The notes beneath the pieces were generated by a model, which saw nothing but the letters and a program-made list of their open reading frames with translations, had not been told where the DNA came from and did not search any database. This document shows, in pieces, positions 12,472-24,292 of a stretch of DNA of 64,000 bases. This DNA comes from Linyphia triangularis (Eukaryota; Arthropoda; Arachnida; Araneae; Linyphiidae), in contig OZ021729.1 in the NCBI GenBank assembly GCA_963978545.1, forward strand, positions 90,364,466 to 90,428,465, in the 5' to 3' direction. Made by a program: the position numbers and the translations under genes. Each line of letters begins with the position of its first letter. Position 1 is the first letter of the stretch.

Positions 12472-13911
12472 ATGTTAAGATACAAAAGTATACTGGTGTG
12501 CTTGTTTGGACAGTTAGCTAATACAATTCCTGTATGTAAACTTTCCTCGAAACGCGAAGTTGCTACAAATTTCTTTCATCGTCTGATTCGAAATATAATT
12601 GTTCGCGAAGTTTTACAGAAGTCTCTGAAGTTGTTTTGTCAATATGAGCCAGCTAAATTTAATATAAGTATTGAGATCTATACGATTGACTGGATGGAAT
12701 CACCGTAAAAATTCAGCTTTACGCATCCCCCAATAATTTTCTTCAATAGTGCCACTGAGATGGCAAGTCTTTACGAGATAAAACCGGTTAAGGCAGTTGA
12801 CAGAATAATAGTTATGGTCATGAGAAAAGATCTAGAACAATTTATTTCTAGTCATGCAGCAACTACAGTCTATGAAACTCTGGAGCATTGGGAATTAACG
12901 GGAATTATAAAAGCTATGTGCCTATGTGGCTTGCATTCTGATTGAGTAAAGACTTGGTCAAAAGCTTTCTATATCAAGCATGCAGGCTGCATATCTGTGA
13001 AATTGCGTTAGATGCAGTGTTCACAACATGACGTTTCTTCCGACCCCGATACTTTCTTTTCAAGCGCTTGAAATCGTTGGAAATCCATTGGCAAGAACAA
13101 AATACAATGCATTCATCAGCGATGTGTTCACTATCCAATCTGTAGCAGACCGAAAGGATGACATCATTGTTTTTGTCAGATAAACGTTCATCTCTTTCTC
13201 TCAACGATTACTTTGAGCTCTCTTGGAAATGGTATTAATTTTCTTTTATAGTTCTTCTTCTGACGTACCAGTACATTTTATGGATCCAGTGGAGTGCACT
13301 GGGTAAGATGGATGGCAAAAGCTATACAAGTCATCAAGATATGGATATTCAATAAGCAATTCAAACTTATTAAGAGAGAAGAAAAAGTACTAAGAGCCAT
13401 TGCTATATTTGTTTCGTGCATCTACTTGAAGTTGTGTTTTCTTGCCACTCTTCCAATTGCTGCTCCAAATGACAACTTGGTTACCTTGATGAAACTTTAT
13501 GACTACGTGAACATCATTGAAGGTATTGCAGGTGTTTCAATCAAAAAGGTTTCTTCTCAATATTGGTATCTCGGAGAGGAATTTGTTTTTCTCGGAACTT
13601 TTTATAGGAATGCTGGTACAAAAACCATATACAAAATTATTAAAGCACTTTATAATGAATGTCTGAATTTATAGAACATTACAAAGAAATTAACTCTCAC
13701 TGCAAATGCTATCTCCTAGCCGGAACAATATTCCCCTTCAAACTCACTGAGGTTTTGTGATGTAATGGGTATTAAAAATGATTTTCTTCACACCGACCCA
13801 GAGAAATGGCAAGAAAAGGAAAAGTGCTTAGCTGCAGAAAACAAGGTTAGGAGCATAAGGGTGGCAAAGATATGGAAAGAAAGTTTCGAGACCTCAGAAA
13901 AAGTACTTTAT
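12472..13911 (+). pseudogene. Decayed gene of a repeated transposase-like family
   Basis: Consecutive blocks in the same strand but changing frames align in order with a protein family that I know as highly repeated, transposon-like and uncharacterised in arthropods and cnidarians. The blocks are: a region ending IDWMESP (12472-12708); EIKPVKAVDRIIVMVMRKDL and VYETLEHWELTGIIKAMC (12760-12945); QACRLHICEIALDAVFTT and LFKRLKSL (about 12950-13080); WMAKAIQVIKIWIFNKQFKL then YWYLGEEFVFLGTF (13294-13674); and DVMGIKNDFLHTDPEKW (about 13745-13911). Two in-frame stops follow 13671 and at least two frameshifts lie upstream, so it is non-functional. In intact members the block after KAMC reads like CFDTTASNTG; here it is lost. 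The mechanism of the family is not known to me, so transposase is an inference from its repetitive nature. Confidence 0.6.
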
Positions 13912-14640
13912 TAGGAAAGTAATGTGAGCGATTACTGATGAACTTCCAATGTGTATGTGTGTGTAAACAGGTATACTAACAATACTATTAATTTTTACCA
14001 TTAAAATGTGTACAATATTCATATCAATCATATCAAATATTGTATTCTACATCATAAAAGATTTGTTTTCCCATCCAAACGTTTTATTGAATAGTGCATG
14101 TTATATTATGCTGAGAGTCGTAGGGTTATTGCATGAAATTCTTAAAATTCAAGTTGTTTGCGCCATCACTAAATATTGTCCAATTTCAATCAAATTCAGA
14201 ATTAATTACTCAGTCTTTTTGGTGGAAGAACAAAATTACCCAGTGAAATTTCAAAGTTTGTAATTTTGCCCCTACTTTTAAATCGCCCTACCCTCCACTT
14301 ACAAATTCCTCTTTTAAGTTTTCAGTGCATTCTTCCTCTGAAAAACATTCCTCAAACCTCATTGATCAGAAAAAAAAAATGTCGCATTTCTTCTGCCGTG
14401 CTCCCCTCCCCATAAAATGAGTTTCCCCCTCTCTCCGCTGCAATTTCATCGCCATCAGAAATCACGTTACACATTCTAACTTCCATCATCAAAAATGTCA
14501 ATTCAGCACAATTACAACGGAAAGTTTTCTCATTAGATGATGTGTATTTTATCTTGTCGCTGTCTTTCGGTCTCTTCTGAAACTAAATGTTCCTGAGTGT
14601 GGCTTATTGTACTAAGGTCAAAATTTAGAATTGATAAAAA
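13912..14640. other. AT-rich DNA, nothing recognised
   Basis: Contains an 85-codon open frame at 14006-14263 with hydrophobic AT-driven composition and no recognised domain. No repeat ends found. Confidence 0.4.
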
Positions 14641-14642
14641 TA

Positions 14643-14841
14643 CAGTCAACTCGCGATTACGCGAAGTTTTTGATCAGTTCAGATTGGATCAGTTCAGAAG
14701 GGACTGATCCAATTCTCTTCGAGTTATCCGAAGTCACACGTTCGTTATTTTCTATTCAAGGCATATCCTTGGGACCTCATGAAAACTTCGAGATAAACAA
14801 ATATTAGGCTTATGAGACTTCGAGTTATCGCGAGTTGACTG
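14643..14841. mobile_element. 199-bp MITE with TA flanks, pogo/Tc1-mariner-like
   Basis: Starts CAGTCAACTCGCGAT and ends ATCGCGAGTTGACTG, a perfect 15-bp terminal inverted repeat, with TA on both sides (14641-14642 and 14842-14843). A TA target and a CAGT start suit the pogo branch of the Tc1/mariner superfamily. It encodes no protein and must have been moved in trans. Confidence 0.85.
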
Positions 14842-14843
14842 TA

Positions 14844-14856
14844 TGTTTTTTTTTTT

Positions 14857-14888
<32 letters not shown>

Positions 14889-15552
14889 TTGAAGTAAACG
14901 GAATGAGATCTCGTTTTTTATGTTTTTTATTTCCAGCTCTAAATGTATGAGAAGGGAAGTTTTGCAGATTTAAAACAGAACTTCTAGGAAATCATATCCC
15001 GTCAATTTTTGTCAAATGGTATTTTATTCTTTTAGGCCACCCCATTGTTATGCTTTGTATTTATTTATGGGACATTGTTTTTCATTTATCATGTAGACAA
15101 TGTAACTTTTTTTTTTCCTATTTAGAAGGTAAGTTGTTATTTCTTAGAGATTACAAATTAGGTCAAAGAAATCAATTTATTTAATAACAAAAAATTAAAA
15201 AAAATTTCACTATAAGAAAATTACAAGTATTTTACAAGGTTAAAAGTGACATGAATAATTACTGTTGTTTTTGTTAACCTTTTCCTGATCATATCAATTT
15301 GATAGCTCATCTTAGAAATAATCATTTAATGTCTTGTTTGTTTTTGTAACTTCCTTCGAAAACACTTACTTCTTTTCGACTTTTCTGGAAAGAAATAAAA
15401 GTCATATTTTGCAAGCATGCTGAATTTTTCAATTGGTTATCTTTTTGAAATTTTAATTAATCGTTACGTATTAAATTTCTTACCCATTGAATGTTTTTAA
15501 ACTTATATCGTAGTTTTTTTTACATTGAATCATTCTTAATTGAGCATAATGG
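14844..15552. other. AT-rich DNA with long T tract
   Basis: Begins with a T-dominated run of about 40 bases (14848-14890). The rest holds no recognisable gene or element. Confidence 0.5.
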
Positions 15553-15689
15553 CAAGGGTCACACTGGCCCTGAAATTCCTCATATTCCTTAAATTTCTGT
15601 TTCTCCCTGAAATTCCGATCTGACTCATTTTCAATAATTCCTTTAAAAAAAAAAAAAAAAAAAAAATTCCCGATTGTGCTCCGAAACCC

Positions 15690-15730
<41 letters not shown>

Positions 15731-16048
15731 ATTGTAGCCAAACTCCTGGTCATTAAAATTAAAGTAATAATCTTTTAAAAATTCAATAAGTGGATTTTAA
15801 TTTAACAAAAAGAAAGTCTAATTATTTGATTAAAGACTTGTTTTGGTAAAAAGTTGTCTGACGTTCAACAGTTTGAAAATTTGTTGTTTTTTGTCGATAT
15901 TGAAACATACTTTGAAAAGAATTTGTTCGTATTAGGAGCCTATGTCAACTTTTAAAAAAATGTCCTTACATTTTTTGAAATTATATCCCTAACCCTGAAA
16001 TTATCTCTTGCTAGTTACTTTTTTTTCTGAAATTCACTGCGCCTCCAC
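15553..16048 (+). mobile_element. Non-autonomous DNA element, family R, copy 2
   Basis: The head CAAGGGTCACACTGGCCC and the tail AATTCACTGCGCC match family R. Internally it carries AAAAGAATTTGTTCG and TATGTCA as in the other copies. Two A tracts (about 15644-15667 and 15690-15728) interrupt it. The left flank ATAATGG and right flank CTAATGG look alike, possibly a decayed TSD. Non-coding. Confidence 0.6.
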
Positions 16049-17830
16049 TAATGGTCACATAGAGTATAATTTAATTGAGATTTTCCCCACATTATTTTCA
16101 ATTTTCAGAATTTGGGAAGGTAGGTCTGCAAGTGCACCTTCCTGGCGGCGCCTATTGCATGATTTCACAATGACTTAAAAAATCTGTTTATCTTACGATA
16201 CTGTTTAACCAAACTTTTATCAATTAATTGATTTTCAATGTCAAAGCTCTACTACTTTTTTTCTTCTTCTTTTGAGATTTCGAATTTCACAACTCTCTTC
16301 TTTAAAAGTCGTGTTATTTTTAAATTCCTTGAAAAAAAATTATATTTCAAATTTTACCGCCATCCTTGATCAAATACTCGGAAGATTTTAAGAAGTCGTG
16401 TAATAAATATAGAACTCTGTATGCACTTAACAATTTGTTTTCTAACAGCTTGTTGAAAACTGTTGTTGCCATGCACTTGGAATCGCAAAACTAGTTATGA
16501 CTGAATATCACTTTTTTAAAACCACTAAAAAAATATTACTTAGTTGCACCATGTGCACAGTAAAATTTCGAAAAATTATCCCTTATTTATCAGTTTTATT
16601 CTTCATGTGAATGACGCGCAATTTGGTTGGCAGAATAAGTGACGCATTTTGTGTATGTGTTCATTGGCGATCTTGTGCTTTAAAAGAGTTCTCTTTCCTT
16701 GAGCATCGTCCATATTGACTGTTTCTACTCCTCTGTTTCACTTATAAGAGAGGATACTGTAATATTTATCGAAAAACTTACTGACATTTTCATCATTTCG
16801 GCGTGATTTTTTTTTGTCCCTCTAGGTCACTTTTTTAAAAAAAAATGCGAGTATTTTTCGCCAGCGAGGTGAAGTCGTCTGAACTCTTCCTTATTGAAAA
16901 TTAAAGAGCGGCGTGTTACCAAATAAAAAAAGTATTCCCATTATTTGTAAAGTTATGATTATATTTGATAATCAGATTTGGTTCCAATCATTCAAAGTCA
17001 ATTTTTGTTCAGTTTCGGTCATTTTTGTCAGGCAGAAATTCGACCAATAGATTCATAATGAGTCTACTAACATTTCTCTACGTTCTATAAAGCCATTCGG
17101 AATGATATTCAACTTGCAGTAGCTTCTCGGACATACGTAATTCAGTGGAAGATTTTCCGAGCAGTTTCCAAGTGTGAAATGGTCTTACCTTCTCCCAATA
17201 ACACATCAACACGTTTTTCCATCTTGCCAATAGCCGATATCATACTGCCTAGTTTTTAATATAATTCGAGTGTAAATATTATTTTCCAAAATAAATTTAA
17301 ATAGTTAATTGAAAATGTTGGGAATTTTTCAACTTTGACTCTACACTTATCAGGCAGAATCTGTTAGTTTTGTACTATTGCCGATTTCTTTTGGATATGA
17401 GTCATATTTTGGTGTGAGATCTTAAAGGTCTTAACCAACCCTGTTCTTCACTGATTAAATGTCTGTAATTTGAATCTTGGACACTTAAATGTGCATGGCA
17501 ACTGTTTTTAAAACTAGGTTTTTAAGTCACTTTTTCTTCTTGTAAGAACTTATAATTTTTGTATTGTGTAGAACGGTGTAGTTTGTTGATCCATATTTAT
17601 TGATATTTTAACTTGACATTTATAATTAGTTTTTGACCTAGTTTGTAATCTATGGCATTTTACTTGACGCAATGTTTTCCGATTTTCTTGCTTGAATTGG
17701 ACGTGCATTAGTCCAATTTTAACATGAGTTTTCCATCTAACATAAAAATCCGAGTCATTCCATCTACTTCAACTTTTAAATTTTAAGTCTTTTTTTTTTT
17801 CTTTTCTTCTTTTTTTCCACTTCCTCTTTT

Positions 17831-17862
<32 letters not shown>

Positions 17863-17904
17863 TTTTCTCCTTCTTCCAAGTATATGAAAAATTCTTGGTG
17901 CAAT
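16049..17904. other. AT-rich DNA and T-rich low complexity
   Basis: No gene recognised. From about 17787 to 17870 the sequence is nearly all T, with scattered C, on the plus strand. Confidence 0.5.
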
Positions 17905-17962
17905 TAACTATATATATATATATATATATATTATTACAGCGAACAAATATTTAAAAAAAATG

Positions 17963-18009
<47 letters not shown>
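17905..18009. repeat. (TA)n microsatellite in two blocks
   Basis: Two runs of alternating TA (about 17909-17931 and 17963-18009) separated by about 30 bases. They give a spurious Tyr-Ile open frame on the minus strand. Confidence 0.9.
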
Positions 18010-18013
<4 letters not shown>

Positions 18014-18284
18014 ACGGTAAAATAGTGTTGACACTCTTAGGATATAAAAAATCAGCCGAGATTAAACAAATATAAAAGTTTATTTTCAGAGAGGTTCTCA
18101 GTGAAGTGGGTGATGCATTCACTAGTCAAGATTTGATATTCCAAGAGGCCGAGTCAAAACGGATTACGTAGCTTATATGAGTTTGAGGGACGTTCTACTA
18201 TGTTCTAAGTGGTTCTCGCTAACTGGAGAATTTACTAGAGCGATCTAATAGCTTCATTGACTATCCCAATGCGAATACATTACA
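18010..18284. mobile_element. Candidate solo LTR
   Basis: A 275-bp unit starts TGTAACGG and ends ATTACA, giving the TG...CA ends and the short TGTAA/TTACA inverted repeat typical of LTRs. It contains TATAAAAAAT. It lies inside a (TA)n tract, so the four-base TATA on each side cannot be counted as a proven TSD. No second copy or internal retroviral-like sequence is nearby. Confidence 0.4.
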
Positions 18285-19488
18285 TATATATATATTGCAT
18301 TTTTTAAAAATATTTGTGTGCTGTAACATATTTTTAATGCTTCAATATATATGTACACATTAAATATATTAAAATAATGTTGTTCTTTTTTCTTTTTTTA
18401 CAGCCAACGTCCTTCTTCCAAAACGTCCCAGTTCTTGCAATTTACTGAGAATTGGAACTAATGTTTTTTTTTTTAACTACAGCGATAATCATAATTAATT
18501 TTATCAAAATATCTGTCCACTTTTAACGCTGGATATTCTACATATAATAACCAATTGAGTTTCCGGAAATTTTTTAATTTTTTTTGCAATGAGTTATCTT
18601 TAACCTCCCGACTGTCTAAAAGAATCGGGAAATAGTTCTCCTTGCATGAATTGCCAGTTACTTTCCCTACCTGAGAGTAAACGTACAGTTTCTGAGATTC
18701 GCATAAGTTCTTACTCTCAAGAAATCTTTTTATTTTAATTTTGTGATTGGCAGAAAGTGTGATGGTCCTCTCTTTGACGTACTTTTTTTCCTTAGTGTCA
18801 TTAATAACTTTACTTGGCTACAATTTAATATGAGGCATCCTCTAAGTGGTTTATTAAAGTTCAGCAGCAATGATATATCCAAAACAATTGTTCCACTTTA
18901 TTATAAATATAAAGAACGTGGCCATTGGGACTATCCTTACGAAACAAAAACCAAAAAAAAAATAAGCCTTTTCCCTGTTATGGACCTCTTTCTAATATTT
19001 AGGACCTCATGGACTGATTTTAAATGTTATCGACGCTATAATGATTCGTCACTTCCTGTGAACGATTTCAACAAAATATAATATTTTTTATCACTAGCTG
19101 GAAATATTTTTAATTCACATGGTTAAGCAGTTTGCTATGTAAGTAGACGTTAACTGATTAAAAAAACAAAAACAAATTTGTCTTTTTTTTTTTTTTTTAA
19201 AAAGCAATATTTCCGTACTCATGCTGCATTGGGGTGGAGGCGCTACAATCTTTTTCATAGCTTTTGTTGTCTTTGTGTGTGTGTTTTTTTATTTGGCACA
19301 GATTCGTTCAACGCAGTTGATAAATTTTGCAGAAGATCTCCAATGTGTAGCCTTTGCATAATCGGATGATACTCTTCTCTCTCGTGTTGTGCTTTGGCGT
19401 AGATTCAGCCCTCACTTGCTGCTTACTGTGAGTAACGTTACGATTCCTTTCTATGTATTTCGTGAGAGACATTAGCTCTTTTATTATA
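18285..19488. other. AT-rich DNA, one unexplained open frame
   Basis: An open frame at 18743-19081 (112 codons, plus strand) is the longest here, but its sequence matches nothing I know and it lacks splice or polyadenylation context. No repeats recognised. Confidence 0.4.
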
Positions 19489-19491
19489 TAA

Positions 19492-19677
19492 GGCCCTTAT
19501 TATTCAGAGCCATTTCTTTGGTGCGCGTTCGCCACAGTAAAGACGCCTGGACTGGCTACTGTTGTGGCTCAGTATAATAAGCTCCATAGGATTGCATGTT
19601 TCTCTAAGAGTGGCTTGTCTGAGCGATTTATCGGTGGCACGCGTTCGCCACTCGAGTGGCTCTGTATAATAAAGCCC
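19492..19677. mobile_element. 186-bp MITE, PIF/Harbinger-like
   Basis: The left end GGCCCTTATTATTCAGAGCC and the right end (reverse complement GGGCTTTATTATACAGAGCC) form a ~20-bp imperfect TIR. The element is flanked by TAA on both sides (19489-19491, 19678-19680). A 3-bp TWA target and GG start are hallmarks of PIF/Harbinger. The inner part also carries inverted CGTTCGCCAC motifs. It encodes no protein. Confidence 0.75.
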
Positions 19678-19680
19678 TAA

Positions 19681-20280
19681 GGAAGGATATCTTCTTTTTA
19701 TTTACCACAGGCTTTTCTACTTCATTGTGTCCATTGCTGAATAGTGCTACTCATCCCCTGGCCCACTACCACTGAGGAAGAGGAGACATGAATTAAGGTA
19801 TGAGTGGTACTTCAAAATATAAATACCATCACTCGTTGTTATAGGTCTCTCTTAATTAGTTTACTATTGCAGAAGCGCGGAGCATTTATGCTCGGATACA
19901 TCATTCATGTGAATGGCCGTTCAGCACGTTTTTCGAAGAATTCTTGCCATAAAATGTAGCCCACGACAATCTTCTTTCGGAATGCCTATAGAGCTCATAA
20001 AGGATATAAGGTGGTGCACCCTCCTCCCATTCCCAAGCTCTGCATTTATTTCTAAGATTTTTCTATCGCTTTCTCCAAAAGTTTGGGTGCTTTCAAAAGC
20101 AAGAGTTGCTCTAAAGTGACATTGCAAGACTAATTTTTTTTTCTGCTCTCCTCTGAAGCAAAATATAAATGGTAATAAAAATAATTCAGTTAGAAGTTTC
20201 CAAATTTGCAAACGAAGCGGTCATGACATATGCCATATCATGATTATCTTATTGCTATTAATTTACATTTATGTTCACAG
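19681..20280. other. DNA with overlapping open frames, not assigned
   Basis: A 96-codon minus-strand frame (19921-20211) and a plus-strand frame overlap here in GC-richer sequence. I could not recognise either as a real protein. Immediately before 20281 is a pyrimidine-rich stretch ending TTCACAG. Confidence 0.35.
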
Positions 20281-20482
20281 AACCGTTCCTCCCTGGTTAA
20301 ATAATGGTCCCGGAAAACCATGTGTGCAAAGTGGTTGCGGTTTAAAATCTCCAGAGTTACCACTTTTCAACCATTTCTTCAGTTTTTTACTTCGTAGAAG
20401 ATGCATGCTACCTATATTGCATTCGACCCATAGATTGAAAAGTCTACAAACCAACAACTTTTCGAATGTTGACAATCAACAG
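20281..20482 (+). other. Candidate internal exon (weak)
   Basis: A 202-bp block is preceded by a pyrimidine-rich tract ending CACAG and followed by CAG|GTCTGAG, so both sides look like splice sites. One plus-strand frame is open across the whole block (TVPPWLNNGPGKPCVQSGCG and onward), but a minus-strand frame is also open, so coding orientation is not settled. GC content is above the local average. No domain recognised; there is no partner exon I can identify. Confidence 0.25.
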
Positions 20483-21869
20483 GTCTGAGTTTAAAAAAAA
20501 AATGTTGAACCGAAACGGAGGAAGATGAAGTCAGTAAGTTTGTTGGCAACAATTTATGCAAAACATGCTGAAGGGCCATTCTTATAGAAAGTCAAGTGAA
20601 AATTATGCTTATTGTAAGAGAAATAATTACAAAATGTATGGTGAAGTGGGGGGGGGGGGGGAGACACAGGGGAAGAGGGAGGTACTTTCGAGGAACACCT
20701 ATTAAAATTCAGTATGTCTCAACTTTTTCGTTCGTATGTTTATTTTTGGCTTTCATTGCCTGGACTGCTCAGTCATTTTAGGATTTTAAACTTCCAAGAA
20801 TCCACATTGAGTTGAAAATTTCCAGTGACACTATTTAATACCCTGAGCAACATACTAATAGTCTCCTATTTTGAAGTATTCCAACATTGAAGAAACCTGG
20901 AATGAAAAAATGGCATTGAGTTTAAATACTGTTCAAATGAGAGATTAATAAGAAGGATTGAATTTGAACTGTAAATGGATTTCACATACAGCTACTAAAA
21001 TAATAAAAGCCTTTCGAATTTTGGGGAGGGGGGGGGGGGGGACATGAACTGTTCACAATTTTTTTTTTTATTTCGGCGATTCCATATGTATGAAAAATAC
21101 TCTTGGTATAATATTTTTCAGTCAATTTTCAGCTTTCTATAGATTGTAAGTCGAACGTTGAAGGAAGTGTTGCTAATTTTAAAGTGGTGGCTATTATGCC
21201 GTCTTATCTACGTCATCAGTTTTGATAGTTTTCTTTATTTGAGATTTTTCACCTTCAGCTAAGGATACTACTTTTTCTTTTGAGGCGAATGTTGTTTGTC
21301 AAATGTAGTGCTGCCAAAGTACTAACCACTATCTAGCCATTCCACGTTAAATAATCGATCACAAAAAATAGATTTCGACACCCTCCTCCTTCGATTTTTA
21401 ACAATTAGTGTGAACACTTTCTTGTTGCTATTAAGAAAAATCTCAAATTAGATCATATAAATAACATTTCAAATTCGCAACATTCAGATTTTTTAAAAAA
21501 TAAATTTCGTTTTTCAAAATCGCAATTTTCTTTATGGTGGTCTGAGATTATTCTAAGGTAATAAAACATTTAACATAATTGTAAAAAATTTAATAATAAT
21601 AAGTAATGGTATTTCCAGCCTTATATTTAACTTTTGTATTTTTTGTCAATATTACTTGAAAAATTCGTTTCCTGAAATATAACTATTTAATTTGATCCAG
21701 AAACTTGTAGAGACAGGGCAATGTATAAGCAGACATTCATTAAATTACCATAGTTATGCTATGGTACCAAATAATATCTAACTATGAATAATGCATACAT
21801 ATTGTGAGAGCTCTTTAAATCAACCAAAAAAATACCCATTTTCTTCCTGAAAGTACAAAATTTCAAAAA
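20483..21869. other. AT-rich DNA with G homopolymers
   Basis: Two G runs of about 13 bases (near 20648 and 21029). No gene or element recognised. Confidence 0.5.
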
Positions 21870-22080
21870 AGAAATGTATTTGGCCGGAAGTGACCGAAAA
21901 GCGTGACCGAAAGTGCAAATTTTGGATACCAAAATACGTCATCGAACATCACTGAAATTCACAGGGAATGAAGAGAATTACTTACCGGGTAAGAATCCCT
22001 TGGTCTGACGAACCGCATTTGGCCGGAACTGTCAAGCAGATCAATCCAAAAGTACAGTTTTTGGGTACAGTACGCAAAAA
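21870..22080 (+). repeat. ~200-bp inverted repeat, left arm
   Basis: Matches the reverse complement of 23955-24165 at high but imperfect identity. Shared landmarks include GTACCAAAATACGTCATCGA-type sequence, AGAGAATTACTTACCGGGTA and CGCATTTGGCCGGAACTG. Inside each arm the phrase GCATTTGGCCGGAA occurs twice, so the arm itself holds two related sub-units. Confidence 0.85.
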
Positions 22081-22710
22081 AAAAAATATATATATATATA
22101 TATACTAGTGATGGATATATCTTCGGTTCTAATTATTGTAGAATCTTGCAGTTTGCTTCAAAATGTTATGTTTACGATTTTCTATATATCTGGTAATAAA
22201 TTTTTTTCTTAGGGGTTGTTTACTCAGTAAATTTAACTGTATTATTGAAAATTTAAATACTATCCCTACTTTTTATATTTTCATTCGTTTTAGAACGCTT
22301 CGTTTACCCTTAAAGCAATATTCATTTCATTAATGTTGTGAAACACGTCACTGATGAACGTAAATGTTTTGGACGATCTTCAGGGCAAATATCAATATTA
22401 AGAAGCATATTTTTAAGCTCCTATTTTAAGGCACGGGATAATCACAATTTTTTGTGCTTCAAAACAACGTGTTTAAGGATGTCATAAAAATACATCTATT
22501 AGTCTAAAATTATACATAAACTACTTGAATTTACAGAGTCATATTTAACAACAGATTAAATACACAATCAGCAAAATTTATAAAAAGTAACATAATTTAT
22601 AAAAAAAAAGGGTAAAGATGTGAGAGCTTCGCACGAAATAAATTAAATATTGGGAATTATACAATGGCCAACATAAAAGAGGCTCCAGATTATTTTCAAA
22701 ACATAAGTTC
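22081..22710. other. Spacer between inverted arm and TIR element
   Basis: AT-rich, with a (TA)n run at about 22087-22104. No gene recognised. If the two inverted arms are TIRs, this is interior of that larger element. Confidence 0.5.
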
Positions 22711-23834
22711 CAGAGGTGGGAATTCTGCGCCAACGCGCGCCAAAAGTGGTATCCTGCGCCAACCTGCTACGAAACCACATTTAAGTACAATTCTGCGCCA
22801 ATTTTGCTTTAAATCTTTTAAACACCATGCCAAATATATGTGGAGACGAAATTACGGCAACCTCAAGGGCCGTTTTCGCACGAATTTGTATGTCAAAATT
22901 TTAATTTTTTTTTTTTAATTTTTTTTTTTTTTTTTTAATTTTTTTAATTTTTTTTTTTTTTTTAATTTTTTTAATTTTTTTTTTTTTTTTTACGAAGCGA
23001 CTTAAAATATAGGTACACCTTTGAAATTTTCAACCTATGTAGGTTTGGACTTTGGTTTAGACTTTTGAAACACAGAATTTTAAAAATTTAATTTGTTTTT
23101 AATTAATATTTTTACAAAGCGACTTCTAATAGATTTAGAGCTCTGAAATTTTCAACGTAAGTAGTTCATGCCTTCTAATTTTGCTTTTCATAAACATTTG
23201 TTAAAATAAATCAGAGGGGTGATTGGGGTTGTGTTATTGTATTAACTGGCAAATTTTTCGGTTCTCGATGGGGAGGGGGCTCTAATATTAAGGGTTTACG
23301 TTGCAATTAATGTTAAGCGAGTCAAACAAACTTGTGCTTGCACTGCAATGAACCTTCTAGAGAATGAAACGAGCCTGTCCTTGCATAGCAATAAATTTTC
23401 AGCGAGCTTGTGCTTACGAAGCAATTAAACTTTTCAATGATCTAAGCGAGCTGTGTTTGTGTTACAATGAAATTTTTAGCGAGCAAAGAGAGCTTGGTTT
23501 TGCATAGCAAACCCGTTCGTGAAGTGTCAAAAGCTAATAAATATAAATGGTATTTTTTTTTTTAAATTTAATTTTCAAATGATATTTTTTGTTGTAATTT
23601 TATGTATATCTTATAATTTTATATTTATTAATATGTGTTTTATGTAGAAAAAGTAAATCAGCTACAATTTATTATATTTCTGATACTAGTCTTCGAATTT
23701 TGCTGCTACATTTTCTCTTATTTTGGTACGAAAGTTAAATTTTGCTGCTCCAATTTTTTGCAAATCTGCTTCAAATGTTAAATTTTGCTGCTCCAAAATT
23801 GCTCCCAACTGGGCTTCTGCACTTCCCACCCCTG
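22711..23834. mobile_element. Non-autonomous TIR element, family T, copy 1
   Basis: Left end CAGAGGTGGGAATTCTGCGC and right end GCACTTCCCACCCCTG are complementary at their outer ~12 bases. AAGTTC precedes the left end and follows the right end, a 6-bp TSD. The interior has T-rich stretches, two copies of the ~140-bp tandem unit in reverse orientation (about 23000-23170), and a short GCGAGC-type tandem region (23320-23510). The left ~190 bp is shared with the copy beginning at 53442. No transposase. CAG...CTG ends suggest a hAT relative, but a 6-bp TSD is not the usual 8. Confidence 0.75.
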
Positions 23835-23954
23835 AAGTTCGGAATTACGTTTTACCGTCTGACACCCTGGACAGCCATCCTGTAAAATTACCGAAATAGT
23901 GTATACTACAATTGATTAATACATAATTACAACATTAGTAACAGTAGTTTTGCT

Positions 23955-24165
23955 TACTGTACCTAAAAACTGCACTTTTCGGATTGGTCTACATGGCAGT
24001 TCCAGCCAAATGCGGTTCGGCAGACCAAGTGATTCTTACTCGGTAAGTAATTCTCTTTATTCTCTGTGAATTTCAGAGTGATGTTCGATGACGTATTTTG
24101 GTACCCAAAACTTGCACTTACTGTCACGCATTTCGGACACTTCCGGCCAAATGCGCTGCGGCAGA
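23955..24165 (-). repeat. ~200-bp inverted repeat, right arm
   Basis: Reverse-complement partner of 21870-22080. The pair encloses family-T copy 1, which could have inserted later into a larger element with long TIRs. TA-rich or TSD evidence at the outer ends was not found. Confidence 0.85.
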
Positions 24166-24292
24166 CCACGCGATTAGTGGTCAGCTAGCATAACTCTACA
24201 ATTCCATACGAGTTTCAGAGTGAGGTTCGAAAACTTGCAGTCGCCTCTCAGTCTATAACGAAAACCGTTTTCATATCAATTCTTAATTAATA

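Noticed and set aside
17934..18122. Frame with repeated Tyr-Ile
   Set aside because: Direct translation of a (TA)n microsatellite.
18743..19081. 112-codon open frame, plus strand
   Set aside because: Not recognised as any family and without promoter, splice or polyadenylation context; left as unassigned DNA.
19921..20211. 96-codon minus-strand frame with moderately protein-like sequence
   Set aside because: I could not match it to a family, and overlapping plus-strand frames are equally open.
20596..20781. 61-codon frame containing a Gly/Arg-rich stretch
   Set aside because: The Gly stretch is a G homopolymer; no domain or conservation signal.
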